Below are positions 12,953 to 23,066 of a stretch of DNA of 64,000 nucleotides, piece by piece. The position numbers and the translations under genes are program-made. This stretch comes from Cellvibrionales bacterium UBA7375 (lineage in GTDB: Bacteria; Pseudomonadota; Gammaproteobacteria; Pseudomonadales; Porticoccaceae), in contig CATAJQ010000002.1 in assembly GCA_949487135.1 (NCBI GenBank), positions 62,001 through 126,000 of the forward strand, given 5' to 3'. Under the pieces are notes generated by a model. That model saw nothing but the letters and a program-made list of their open reading frames with translations. It did not search any database and was not told the DNA's origin. Each line of letters starts with the position of its first letter. Position 1 is the first letter of the stretch.

Positions 12953-12956
12953 TTGA

Positions 12957-12983
12957 TTGTTAGGCGAGTAAAGTTTTTATAAT
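12957..12983 (+). promoter_or_regulatory. Predicted infA promoter
   Basis: A perfect TATAAT at 12978-12983 lies 65 bases before the infA ATG. The -35 is ambiguous: TTGTTA at 12957-12962 leaves a short 15-base spacer, and TTGATT at 12953-12958 leaves 19. An independent promoter would explain how infA is expressed more strongly than trxB-aat. Confidence 0.45.
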
Positions 12984-13048
12984 GACTTTGCTATATTGAG
13001 CAATTTAAGGCAAACTGCGCGCTTTTTACAGAGCACTAAAGATTATTT

Positions 13049-13267
13049 ATGGCAAAAGAAGATCACATAGAATTTGACGGTGAGGTAATTGATACCCTGC
13101 CTAATACCATGTTCAAGGTAAAACTTGAAAATGATCATGTTATTACTGCGCATATCTCAGGAAAAATGAGAAAGCATTACATTCGTATTCTTACGGGTGA
13201 TAAGGTGAAAGTAGAAATGACACCATACGACCTAACTAAAGGCCGTATTACTTTCCGCGAAAGATAA
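13049..13267 (+). CDS. infA: Translation initiation factor IF-1
   Basis: 72 residues, the exact usual length. One S1/OB fold with the conserved [21 protein letters not shown] start, [23 protein letters not shown] core and the C-terminal [11 protein letters not shown]. It binds the ribosomal A site during initiation. It is transcribed toward clpA; the two stops are 18 bases apart with a hairpin across the gap. Confidence 0.98.
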   Translation: MAKEDHIEFDGEVIDTLPNTMFKVKLENDHVITAHISGKMRKHYIRILTGDKVKVEMTPYDLTKGRITFRER

Positions 13268-13274
13268 ATACTAC

Positions 13275-13309
13275 GCTATGGAGCTCTAAGCTTCAGTAAG
13301 CTCCATAGC
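13275..13309. terminator. Inverted repeat between convergent infA and clpA
   Basis: Perfect 11-bp arms GCTATGGAGCT (13275-13285) and AGCTCCATAGC (13299-13309) with a 13-base loop. The right arm overlaps the last codons of clpA. Neither side has a clean T-run (only ATTTT further along the plus strand), so it may be a weak bidirectional terminator or an RNA-end stabiliser. Confidence 0.5.
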
Positions 13310-15577
13310 CTCTATAGTAATTTTCAGCGCATCGTCTTTAACTGTTACTAAGACTGTACCGCCGCGCTGACTTAAAGATCCAAACAACACCTCTTCCGCA
13401 AGCGGCTTCTTAATCTTTTCCTGGATTAAGCGATCCATTGGTCGCGCCCCCATTTTTGCATCATAACCATTGACGGCAAGCCACTCTCTAGCCTCATTGT
13501 CGACATTGAGGAAAACCTTTTTCTCATCCAACTGGTTTTGCAGTTTGACCAAAAACTTATCGACCACCGTGGCGATAACATTTAGCGGTAGGCTACCGAA
13601 TTGAACAATAGTATCCAGACGATTTCTAAATTCTGGAGTAAAGGTTTTCTTAATGTCTGTCATAGCATCTGAGCTATGATCCTGTTTAGCAAAACCAATA
13701 GAAGTTCGATCAAGGCTTTCAGCACCGGCATTGGTGGTCATAATTAAGATAATATTTCTAAAATCAGTTTTACGACCGTTGTTATCAGTTAATGTACCGT
13801 GGTCCATTATCTGCAGTAATAAATTAAAGATATCTGGGTGGGCTTTTTCTACCTCATCAAGCAGTACCACACCATGGGGCTGCTTAGCCACGGCTTCGGT
13901 TAACAGACCGCCTTGATCAAAGCCGACATATCCCGGAGGTGCACCAATAAGCCTCGATACTGCATGTCGCTCCATATACTCCGACATATCAAAGCGAATT
14001 AAAGGTATACCCAATAATTTAGCCAGCTGACGACTCATTTCTGTTTTACCGACACCCGTAGGTCCAGCAAATAAGAAGCTACCAATGGGTCGCTCCCCTT
14101 CTCTAAGACCTGCGCGAGCAAGTTTAATAGCACTCGTAAGAGCATCGATGGCAGGGTTTTGACCAAATACCACTAGACGAAGTTGATCATCTAAACCCTT
14201 AAGTTTAGATTTATCCGAAGAAGAAACCGTCTTAGCGGGAATTTGCGCTATTTTGGCGATAATTAGTTCAATATCGGATACACCGATGGTTTTTTTCTGC
14301 CGACTTTTAGGTTGTAGACGCTGAAAGGCACCCGCTTCATCAATCACATCAATTGCCTTGTCGGGCAAGAAGCGATCAGTAATATGTTTACTAGAAAGAT
14401 CAGCAGCAGCCTTGAGTGCAGTATTGGTGTATTTAAGATTGTGGTGATCTTCAAATTTTTCGCGCAAGCCTTTTAAAATTAAATAGGTCTCGGCTGCAGA
14501 GGGCTCGACCACATCAACTTTTTGGAAACGACGTGAAAGTGCACGATCCTTATCAAAAAACTCTCTATATTCTTGAAAGGTAGTAGAACCAAAGCACCTT
14601 AATTCACCCGATGACAAAAGGGGTTTTAATAAATTAGAGGCATCCATTACACCACCGGAAGCTGAACCAGCACCAATAATGGTATGGATTTCATCAATAA
14701 ATAAAATGCTTTTGTCTCGATCAAGTAATTCATTGACCAAACCTTTTAAGCGTTTTTCAAAATCACCTCTATATTTAGTGCCGGCAAGAAGACCGCCGAG
14801 ATCAAGGGAGTAAATGGTAAAGTCGAGTAATGGTTCTGGGGCATTACCTTCAACAATTAACAGAGCAAGCCCTTCAGCTATAGCAGTTTTACCAACCCCA
14901 GACTCACCCACCAATAAAGGATTGTTTTTACGGCGGCGAATAAGGGTTTGCCCGACACGGTCTAATTCTTTGGCCCGACCCACTAATGGGTCGAGGTCAC
15001 CCTGCTCTGCTTTATCATTTAAGTTAATAGTAAATTGAGCTAAAAGCTGTCCGTCAGTCGATGACTCATCTGTTTGTTTGTCAGCTTGATGGTAATCCGA
15101 CTCTATGCCGTCAACCGACATATCATCATTAGGTACTTTGGAGATGCCATGTGCTATAAAATTAACCACATCTACACGTGCAATATTTTGTAGACGTAAA
15201 AAGTAAACTGCCTGACTTTCTTGCTCGCTAAAAATAGCGACAATAACATTGGCTCCAACAACCTCTTCATTGCTGCTAGAGCTGACTTGGAAAACAGCTC
15301 TTTGAAGAACGCGCTGAAAGCCATGGGTGGGCTGGACTTCAATCTCTTCATATTGACCCTGTGTCTTAGGAATTTTTGAAATCGTTGCGTCAATAAACTC
15401 GATTAGGTCCTGTCTTAGTATGCTCAGATCAACGCCACAGGCGCTCAAAACTTGAACCGCTGATTTATCATCTAGTAGAGCCAGCAATAGATGTTCTACC
15501 GTCATAAATTCATGGCGTTTCTCCTGTGCATTTTTATAGGCACGATTGAGAGTTACTTCTAAATCTTTGCTGAGCAT
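13286..15577 (-). CDS. clpA: ATP-dependent Clp protease ATP-binding subunit ClpA
   Basis: 763 residues (E. coli ClpA 758). The N-terminal double Clp repeat (1-145) docks ClpS. First AAA+ module: [15 protein letters not shown] and [10 protein letters not shown]. Second: [18 protein letters not shown] and [22 protein letters not shown] loop before the last helical domain supplies the IGF/IGL tripeptide that docks on ClpP. It unfolds substrates for ClpP in the cytoplasm. It lies two bases after clpS, the conserved order. No clpP is in the window. Confidence 0.97.
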   Translation of the reverse strand: MLSKDLEVTLNRAYKNAQEKRHEFMTVEHLLLALLDDKSAVQVLSACGVDLSILRQDLIEFIDATISKIPKTQGQYEEIEVQPTHGFQRVLQRAVFQVSSSSNEEVVGANVIVAIFSEQESQAVYFLRLQNIARVDVVNFIAHGISKVPNDDMSVDGIESDYHQADKQTDESSTDGQLLAQFTINLNDKAEQGDLDPLVGRAKELDRVGQTLIRRRKNNPLLVGESGVGKTAIAEGLALLIVEGNAPEPLLDFTIYSLDLGGLLAGTKYRGDFEKRLKGLVNELLDRDKSILFIDEIHTIIGAGSASGGVMDASNLLKPLLSSGELRCFGSTTFQEYREFFDKDRALSRRFQKVDVVEPSAAETYLILKGLREKFEDHHNLKYTNTALKAAADLSSKHITDRFLPDKAIDVIDEAGAFQRLQPKSRQKKTIGVSDIELIIAKIAQIPAKTVSSSDKSKLKGLDDQLRLVVFGQNPAIDALTSAIKLARAGLREGERPIGSFLFAGPTGVGKTEMSRQLAKLLGIPLIRFDMSEYMERHAVSRLIGAPPGYVGFDQGGLLTEAVAKQPHGVVLLDEVEKAHPDIFNLLLQIMDHGTLTDNNGRKTDFRNIILIMTTNAGAESLDRTSIGFAKQDHSSDAMTDIKKTFTPEFRNRLDTIVQFGSLPLNVIATVVDKFLVKLQNQLDEKKVFLNVDNEAREWLAVNGYDAKMGARPMDRLIQEKIKKPLAEEVLFGSLSQRGGTVLVTVKDDALKITIEAMELTEA

Positions 15578-15579
15578 AG

Positions 15580-15921
15580 TTAGGACTCTTTTTGATTACA
15601 GGGTTCAAATTCACAGCGCAATGGATGCTGGTTACTCTGAGAATACTCATTTACCAGAGACACCTTTGTAGCGGCTACATCCTCAGTGTAAATACCGCAA
15701 ACACCTTTGCCTGAATGATGTATATCAAGCATTATTTTGGTCGCCTTTTCGGTTGAGTGAAAGAAAAATTGCACCAAAAGCTCCACCACAAAATCCATTG
15801 GAGTGTAGTCATCATTCAAAAGAATCACCTGATACATAGGCGGTTCTTTAATTTGTGGTCTAGCTTCCTGGATCGCTGTATCCCCATGATCATAAAATGG
15901 GGTTTGATTTTTTTCACTCAT
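15580..15921 (-). CDS. clpS: ATP-dependent Clp protease adaptor ClpS
   Basis: 113 residues. A flexible N-terminal tail is followed by the ClpS core: MYQVILLNDDYTPMDFVVELL with the NDD and downstream hydrophobic residues that recognise N-terminal Leu/Phe/Tyr/Trp, then STEKATKIMLDIHHSGKGVCG, and the LRCEFE end. It delivers N-degron substrates to ClpA, so it works with the Aat product encoded 3 kb away. Divergent from the cold-shock gene, as cspD and clpSA are in E. coli. Confidence 0.97.
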   Translation of the reverse strand: MSEKNQTPFYDHGDTAIQEARPQIKEPPMYQVILLNDDYTPMDFVVELLVQFFFHSTEKATKIMLDIHHSGKGVCGIYTEDVAATKVSLVNEYSQSNQHPLRCEFEPCNQKES

Positions 15922-16109
15922 ATTATTCGACCATAATTTTCATACGCAATAATAATTTTATACCACAAGGGTTTCAATGGTAGAACTTTACATAATAAAT
16001 AAAAAGGTATGCCCTTAGACTAAAAACAATCAATTTCTTACTATACTTAGGTTGAGTGGTTATTTGTCACTCTATTTAACTGCTTATACAAGGAAGAAGG
16101 CGATACATT

Positions 16110-16355
16110 ATGGCAGATTCAGGGACGATTAAATGGTTTAGTAATGCAAAAGGATTTGGTTTTATTGTCAATGATAATAGCGCTCAAGATATATTTGTTC
16201 ATTATAGCTCTATTGTTAGTGATGGTTACAAGACACAAAAGTCGGGTCAAGTCGTCAACTATGAAGTAAAACAAGGTGATAAGGGTTTACATGCTGAAAA
16301 GGTTGTTCCAGTATTTGAAGAGAAAAAACTGAGGAATAAAAAAAAGGTTTACTAA
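16110..16355 (+). CDS. cspD: Cold-shock domain protein (CspD-like)
   Basis: 81 residues. It has a single cold-shock domain with RNP1 KGFGFI (residues 14-19) and RNP2 DIFVHY, then a short basic tail (KKLRNKKK). In E. coli CspD, encoded at the same place beside clpS, is a stationary-phase inhibitor of replication that binds single-stranded DNA; the symbol here rests on position and length, since cold-shock proteins are very similar to one another. A GGAAGAAGG purine run lies upstream of the ATG. Confidence 0.85.
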   Translation: MADSGTIKWFSNAKGFGFIVNDNSAQDIFVHYSSIVSDGYKTQKSGQVVNYEVKQGDKGLHAEKVVPVFEEKKLRNKKKVY

Positions 16356-16384
16356 TTACAGCTTCAAAGATGCTGAATAATAAT

Positions 16385-16424
16385 AAGCTGCCCTAATTTG
16401 ATGGATGATAAATTAGGGCAGCTT
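16385..16424. terminator. Strong hairpin between convergent cspD and icd
   Basis: A perfect 15-bp inverted repeat: AAGCTGCCCTAATTT at 16385-16399 and AAATTAGGGCAGCTT at 16410-16424, with a 10-base loop. It lies in the 79 bases between the ends of cspD (+) and icd (-), so it probably ends both transcripts. The flanks hold only short T-runs, so a classical intrinsic U-tract is weak on both strands. Confidence 0.7.
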
Positions 16425-16434
16425 GTTGTTGGTG

Positions 16435-17688
16435 TTACATATTGGCGATAATTGCGTCGCCAAATTCAGAGCATGATTGCAGTATTGCATCATCCATTAA
16501 TCGTTCGAAATCATAGGTAACAGTCTTATTTGAGATTGCGCCTTCGATACCAGAGACAACAAGATCTGCTGCATCAAACCAACCCAAGTGACGAAGCATC
16601 ATTTCTGCAGAGAGAATCAATGAGCCCGGATTAACTTTATCCTGTCCTGCATACTTAGGTGCTGTACCGTGTGTCGCTTCAAAGATAGCAACATCATCAG
16701 AAAGGTTTGCGCCAGGAGCAATACCAATTCCACCCACCTGAGCGGCTAAAGCATCAGAAATATAATCACCGTTAAGGTTAAGTGTTGCAAGCACACTATA
16801 CTCATCGGGTCTAAGAATAATTTGCTGCAGCATGGCATCAGCAATTACATCTTTAATGATAATCTGCTCACCGGTGTTAGGGTTCTTGATAACATGCCAA
16901 GGTCCGCCATCTAGTGGCTCAGCGCCAAACTGTTCACGAGCAACTTCGTATCCCCAGTCACAGAAAGCACCTTCGGTAAACTTCATAATATTGCCTTTAT
17001 GAACAAGAGTTACAGAAGGCTTGTTTTGATCAATTGCATATTGGATAGCTTTTGATACTAAGCGTTTGGTACCCTGCTCCGATACCGGCTTAACACCAAT
17101 ACCACAGTTTTCGTCAAAACGGATCTTTTTAACACCCATCTCATTTTGCAAGAAGTCGATAACCTTACCGACTTCTTCAGTACCTGCACGCCACTCGATA
17201 CCGGCGTAAATATCTTCTGAGTTTTCACGGAAAATACACATATCAACCTTGTTAGGCTCTTTTACGGGTGATGGAACACCCGTAAACCAACGCACTGGAC
17301 GTTGGCAAACAAAGAGATCTAGCTCTTGACGAAGCGCAACATTGAGAGATCTAAAGCCACCACCTACAGGTGTAGTTAATGGGCCTTTAATTGATACGGC
17401 ATAATCTTTAATAGCTTCTAGCGTTTCAGCAGGAAACCAATCGCCATCGTATTTATCGGCAGCTTTCTCACCACAAAAGACTTCCATCCATGAAATTTCT
17501 TTGTCACCGTTATAGGCTTTTTTAACAGCCGCATCGATAACTTTGATCATCACTGGAGTGATATCGTAACCAATACCATCCCCTTCGATATAAGGAATAA
17601 TTGGGTTGTTAGGAACGTTTAAGCTAAGGTTGCTATTGACTGAAATCTTTTCGCCAGATTGCGGAATCTGGATGTGCTGATATCCCAT
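16435..17688 (-). CDS. icd: Isocitrate dehydrogenase (NADP+)
   Basis: 417 residues from the ATG at 17688, which has GGAG eight bases upstream and gives [15 protein letters not shown]; a frame extension to 17751 has no such support. Close in sequence and length to E. coli Icd (416). Visible: [10 protein letters not shown], the phosphorylatable-loop segment [27 protein letters not shown], the catalytic HKGNIMKF and [17 protein letters not shown], and the NADP-site [17 protein letters not shown]. It oxidises isocitrate to 2-oxoglutarate in the TCA cycle. The Ser of RSLNVALRQ suggests that control by AceK is possible. Confidence 0.97.
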   Translation of the reverse strand: MGYQHIQIPQSGEKISVNSNLSLNVPNNPIIPYIEGDGIGYDITPVMIKVIDAAVKKAYNGDKEISWMEVFCGEKAADKYDGDWFPAETLEAIKDYAVSIKGPLTTPVGGGFRSLNVALRQELDLFVCQRPVRWFTGVPSPVKEPNKVDMCIFRENSEDIYAGIEWRAGTEEVGKVIDFLQNEMGVKKIRFDENCGIGVKPVSEQGTKRLVSKAIQYAIDQNKPSVTLVHKGNIMKFTEGAFCDWGYEVAREQFGAEPLDGGPWHVIKNPNTGEQIIIKDVIADAMLQQIILRPDEYSVLATLNLNGDYISDALAAQVGGIGIAPGANLSDDVAIFEATHGTAPKYAGQDKVNPGSLILSAEMMLRHLGWFDAADLVVSGIEGAISNKTVTYDFERLMDDAILQSCSEFGDAIIANM

Positions 17689-17816
17689 TAAGATTCTCCA
17701 AGGAGTGATGTTGTGAGTATGAAATGCTTCTAAAATATTTAAGACGCACATTTTACACGTTTTACGCGCTTTTTTAACCCTGTTTCCTATAGAATATGCG
17801 TTTTAGAGGTAAAACA

Positions 17817-18395
17817 GTGTCAAAATTGATTTTATTTAACAAACCCTTCCATGTGTTAAGTCAATTTACTGATGAAGCAGGTCGGCAAACGCTTGCTGAT
17901 TTCATAAAAATTAAGAGTGTCTACCCAGCTGGTCGTTTAGATTATGACTCTGAAGGCTTATTGTTATTAACCGATGATGGACAACTTCAGTCCCTAATCA
18001 GCCATCCAACACACAAACTCAATAAAACCTATTGGGCACAGGTTGAGGGACAGGTAGATAGCGCTCATTGTCAGCAACTTAAGTCAGGTGTTCAGTTAAA
18101 AGATGGGCCGGCATGCGCGGTGAGTTGTAAACCTATACAGCCGCCCAAAATCTGGTCAAGAGTGCCACCTATTAGAGAGCGAAAAACAGTGACTGATAGC
18201 TGGCTTGAGTTAACTATCAATGAAGGTCGAAATCGTCAAGTAAGGCGTATGACCGCTGCTGTTGGATTGCCTACATTACGACTTGTTCGCAGCCGTATTG
18301 GCAATCTCAGCTTAAATCAATTATCCCTGGGTGAGATAAAACAGTTTCAAGCTCGTAATGCTAATGAGCTTTATAATCAGTTTCTAAAGGAATAA
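17817..18395 (+). CDS. rluE: 23S rRNA pseudouridine(2457) synthase RluE
   Basis: About 193 residues from the GTG at 17817, which has AGAGG seven bases upstream; an ATG at 17796 is in frame but lacks a ribosome-binding site and adds residues foreign to the family. The RsuA/RluB/E/F catalytic motif is AGRLDYDSEGLLLLTDDG with the nucleophilic Asp; LNKTYWAQVEG and NEGRNRQVRRM are the other signatures. There is no S4 domain, as in RluE. It modifies U2457 of 23S rRNA (E. coli numbering). It begins a plus-strand run ending with roxA. Confidence 0.92.
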   Translation: MSKLILFNKPFHVLSQFTDEAGRQTLADFIKIKSVYPAGRLDYDSEGLLLLTDDGQLQSLISHPTHKLNKTYWAQVEGQVDSAHCQQLKSGVQLKDGPACAVSCKPIQPPKIWSRVPPIRERKTVTDSWLELTINEGRNRQVRRMTAAVGLPTLRLVRSRIGNLSLNQLSLGEIKQFQARNANELYNQFLKE

Positions 18396-18402
18396 AACAG
18401 CG

Positions 18403-18849
18403 ATGCCCGATAAAATTCATCTGACAGTGGCCACGGTAGTTAAGCGCGATAACAACTTCTTGATGGTAAAAGAGACAGAATTCGGTCGTAGTGTAATCAA
18501 TCAACCCGCTGGCCATGTTGAACCCGGTGAAGATATTATCGACGCCGCAATCAGAGAAACCTATGAAGAAACCGGCTGGAACGTAGAAATTGAAAACCTT
18601 ATAGGTATATACAGTAGCAAAGCAAAAGTAAGCGGTATTACTTATTATCGCCTAGCTTTTTCCGCCCGTGAGATTTCTCATGATGAGCAAGCATGCATTG
18701 ATCCAGATATTGACGAGGTTCTTTGGTTAACTATGGAACAGATTACAAGCAATAGTGACCGTCTTCGCAGTGAGCTGGTTATCTCCTGCATCAATGACTT
18801 CAATCAGGGTTCGATTTTTCCTTTGGAAATATTTCGTAACCGCTTATAG
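18403..18849 (+). CDS. nudJ: NUDIX hydrolase (NudJ-like phosphatase)
   Basis: 148 residues. A complete Nudix box GHVEPGEDIIDAAIRETYEE followed by TGW, with the metal-binding REXXEE. The family in this place next to mnmA is NudJ, which in E. coli hydrolyses HMP-pyrophosphate and nucleoside di- and triphosphates. The start lies seven bases after the rluE stop, and mnmA follows at 36 bases. Substrate is not readable from sequence, so the symbol rests on context and length. Confidence 0.8.
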   Translation: MPDKIHLTVATVVKRDNNFLMVKETEFGRSVINQPAGHVEPGEDIIDAAIRETYEETGWNVEIENLIGIYSSKAKVSGITYYRLAFSAREISHDEQACIDPDIDEVLWLTMEQITSNSDRLRSELVISCINDFNQGSIFPLEIFRNRL

Positions 18850-18885
18850 TGTGCAACCTCAAAACTAAGGCACAAACAACGATTA

Positions 18886-19977
18886 ATGAGTAGCTTAGAA
18901 AAAGTAATAGTCGGCATGTCCGGCGGCGTGGATAGCTCGGTCGCAGCCCTACTTCTAAAACAGCAGGGTTATCAGGTTGAGGGGCTATTTATGAAAAACT
19001 GGGATGAGGATGACGGTTCAGAATACTGTACAGCCATTCAAGATCTAGAGGATGCTCAGCAGGTATGCGATAAGATTGGTATACCACTGCATACGGCAAA
19101 CTTTGCCGCTGACTACTGGGATAATGTCTTTGAGCACTTTTTAGCAGAATATAAGGCTGGACGAACCCCTAACCCAGATATTCTGTGTAATAGAGAAATA
19201 AAATTTAAAGTGTTTCTCGAATACGCCGAAATGTTGGGTGCTAACTATATAGCCACTGGTCACTATGTTCGTCGCGGCAATAATAATGGGCAGGCTACTC
19301 TTTTGAAGGGCTTAGATAATAACAAGGATCAAAGTTATTTTTTACATGCGGTCAATGAGTCGGCAATAAATCGTTCACTTTTTCCGATAGGAGAATTAGA
19401 AAAATCTGAAGTAAGAGAAATCGCAGAAAAAAATGGCTTTGTCACCTCCAAGAAAAAAGACAGTACTGGCATCTGCTTTATTGGAGAACGGCGCTTTAGT
19501 GACTTTTTACAGCAATACCTTCCCGCCCAGCCGGGACGAATGCTCACGCCTGATGGGGTCGATATGGGCGAGCATCAAGGGCTTATGTTTTATACGCTTG
19601 GGCAGCGCCAAGGTCTTGGTATTGGCGGGGTTAAAGATGCCAGCGATGAGCCTTGGTTTAGTTTAGAGAAAGATCTTGAAAATAATATTTTAATTGTGGG
19701 TCAGGGTACTGAGCACCCTCTTCTGTTCAATAATAACTTAACTGCCTCAGGCATACATTGGATCAATGATGCGCCATTGGGACAGCTTGAGTGCTATGCT
19801 AAAACTCGTTATCGGCAACCCGATCAAAGTTGTAAGTTAACTTTGGATAAATCTGGTGCCTGCTATGTAGTGTTTGATCAACCTCAGCGGGCTATAACCC
19901 CGGGTCAGTCGGTGGTGTTCTATCAAAATGATCAATGTTTAGGTGGCGGCGTGATTGATAAAGCATGGCGATCATAG
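18886..19977 (+). CDS. mnmA: tRNA-specific 2-thiouridylase MnmA
   Basis: 363 residues (E. coli 368). N-type PP-loop [12 protein letters not shown] binds ATP. The two catalytic cysteines are Cys101 in [12 protein letters not shown] and Cys197 in [11 protein letters not shown]. It places the 2-thio group on U34 of Lys, Glu and Gln tRNAs, taking sulfur from the Tus relay; tusE is also in this window. In order with hflD and purB, as in E. coli and Pseudomonas. Confidence 0.97.
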   Translation: MSSLEKVIVGMSGGVDSSVAALLLKQQGYQVEGLFMKNWDEDDGSEYCTAIQDLEDAQQVCDKIGIPLHTANFAADYWDNVFEHFLAEYKAGRTPNPDILCNREIKFKVFLEYAEMLGANYIATGHYVRRGNNNGQATLLKGLDNNKDQSYFLHAVNESAINRSLFPIGELEKSEVREIAEKNGFVTSKKKDSTGICFIGERRFSDFLQQYLPAQPGRMLTPDGVDMGEHQGLMFYTLGQRQGLGIGGVKDASDEPWFSLEKDLENNILIVGQGTEHPLLFNNNLTASGIHWINDAPLGQLECYAKTRYRQPDQSCKLTLDKSGACYVVFDQPQRAITPGQSVVFYQNDQCLGGGVIDKAWRS

Positions 19978-20008
19978 GCTAATATAAATATTTGTAGAGA
20001 TAAATAAT

Positions 20009-20632
20009 TTGTTTTCCAAACCATCAAAACAACAGGCGCTGGCATTGGCCGCTATCTTTCAGGCTTCAAATCAAGTGTATAAGCTTGCCTATAACGGCGT
20101 TTCAGATAAAGAAACAATGTCATTTGCTATGTCTACCTTACTTAATCAGGATCCTGATAGCCTAGATCAGCTGTATGGTTCTATCGACAATCTACAGGAT
20201 GGTTTGGATAGTATGAAAATGTTCTTAGAAAATGCTAACAACGTATCCGAATCAAAATATAAAGAAGTTATAGGCTATGTGATGTCGTCCATTCATCTAG
20301 CCAGTAAGCTTTCTAATGATAATGAACTGCTAACAAAAATTGAGAATGGCATTGATAATGCGCGGCAACAGGCCGAGCATTTTTCCATTACTCATGACAA
20401 TGTATATAGTAATGTTGGTTCTCTCTATCAAGACACTATCAGCAATATGCGCCTGCGAATACAGGTAATGGGTTCTGCCGTTTATTTACAACAGTCAGCA
20501 GTCGCTGCCAGAATACGCTGTATGCTTTTTTCAGCCATAAGAAATGCTTTTCTTTGGCGACAGCTCGGTGGCAAAAGACGCCATCTTTTAATGCAGCGAA
20601 AAGCATTTCTTAAAGTAATTAACCAGCTTTGA
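20009..20632 (+). CDS. hflD: High frequency lysogenization protein HflD homolog
   Basis: 207 residues, all-helical, with the HflD start SKQQALALAAIFQASNQVYKLA and the internal LYGSIDNLQDGLDSMKMFL. A peripheral membrane protein; in E. coli it affects the lambda lysogeny decision by binding CII, and its housekeeping role is unclear. The start appears to be TTG: the frame is closed by a TAA at 19985-19987 and there is no ATG or GTG before the conserved N-terminus. The mnmA-hflD-purB order is conserved. Confidence 0.92.
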   Translation: MFSKPSKQQALALAAIFQASNQVYKLAYNGVSDKETMSFAMSTLLNQDPDSLDQLYGSIDNLQDGLDSMKMFLENANNVSESKYKEVIGYVMSSIHLASKLSNDNELLTKIENGIDNARQQAEHFSITHDNVYSNVGSLYQDTISNMRLRIQVMGSAVYLQQSAVAARIRCMLFSAIRNAFLWRQLGGKRRHLLMQRKAFLKVINQL

Positions 20633-20660
20633 AAAATAGTTTTTACTCTGTAACACAACT

Positions 20661-22108
<1,448 letters not shown>

Positions 22109-22116
22109 ATAGACCC

Positions 22117-23052
22117 ATGTCGAGCTTTCCAGTACTAGGCAATATAACAGCACAGCAGTTTCTCGCAGAGTACTGGCAGAAAAAACCTTTATTGATCCGC
22201 AATGCGATACCCAATTTTCAGCCACCGGTTGATGGCAATGATATAGCCGGTTTAGCCTTAGAACCTGATGTAGAATCTAGGTTAGTGGTTGGCAGTGATT
22301 GGCAAATAGAACATGGCCCTTTTGAAGAACGACGTTTTCAATCACTCCCTGAGAGAGAGTGGACATTATTAGTTCAGGCAGTTGACCTATGGATACCGGA
22401 AGTTGCCAATATTCTAGATCATTTTGGCTTTCTACCGCGCTGGCGTATAGACGATATTATGGTGAGTTATGCCACTGATGGTGGCAATGTCGGCCCTCAT
22501 TATGATAATTATGATGTTTTTCTATTACAGGGTGAGGGTCAACGCCAATGGTCTGTCGGTGGACTCTGCGATCAAGATAGTGCCCTATTACCCCATCCAA
22601 ATTTGCGTATTCTTGCCAACGAGCAGTTCCATCACCAGTGGACACTAAATTGTGGCGATATGCTGTATTTGCCACCTAAACACAGTCACCACGGTGTCGC
22701 TATAGGAGAATGCACTACATACTCTATTGGTTTCCGAGCGCCTACTGTTACCGAAATGCTCGATGATCTCACTACAGAACTAATGAGCATGGGCACAAAC
22801 AATGATACGTTTAAAGATCCAGTCCTAACGCCAGATATGGCTAACCAACCTATTTCTAGTGCTTATTTAGAACAAATTAGAGCGCTGCTAAACAAAACAT
22901 TAGATGATGATGAGCTTCTACTCAACTGGTTTGCTCAGTTTATGACCCAACCCAAATACCCTGAATTAGTTGATGTGACGGATGAACTAAGAAATGCTGC
23001 TATTGATATATCTGAAGACACTTACAAAGAATACCTTAATGGTCAGTCTTAA
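22117..23052 (+). CDS. roxA: Ribosomal protein uL16 arginine 3-hydroxylase (RoxA/YcfD-type JmjC)
   Basis: 311 residues, shorter than the 370-390 I expect for E. coli YcfD and Pseudomonas relatives, with the loss in the C-terminal winged-helix part. The JmjC iron site shows as HYDNYDVFLLQGEGQRQW (HxD) and the distal His in LPPKHSHHGVAIGECTTYSIGFRAP. It is a 2-oxoglutarate/Fe(II) oxygenase that hydroxylates an Arg of L16. It follows purB after eight bases. Convergent with ggt; stops are 15 bases apart. Confidence 0.88.
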   Translation: MSSFPVLGNITAQQFLAEYWQKKPLLIRNAIPNFQPPVDGNDIAGLALEPDVESRLVVGSDWQIEHGPFEERRFQSLPEREWTLLVQAVDLWIPEVANILDHFGFLPRWRIDDIMVSYATDGGNVGPHYDNYDVFLLQGEGQRQWSVGGLCDQDSALLPHPNLRILANEQFHHQWTLNCGDMLYLPPKHSHHGVAIGECTTYSIGFRAPTVTEMLDDLTTELMSMGTNNDTFKDPVLTPDMANQPISSAYLEQIRALLNKTLDDDELLLNWFAQFMTQPKYPELVDVTDELRNAAIDISEDTYKEYLNGQS

Positions 23053-23066
23053 TTTTTCTTCAAGGA

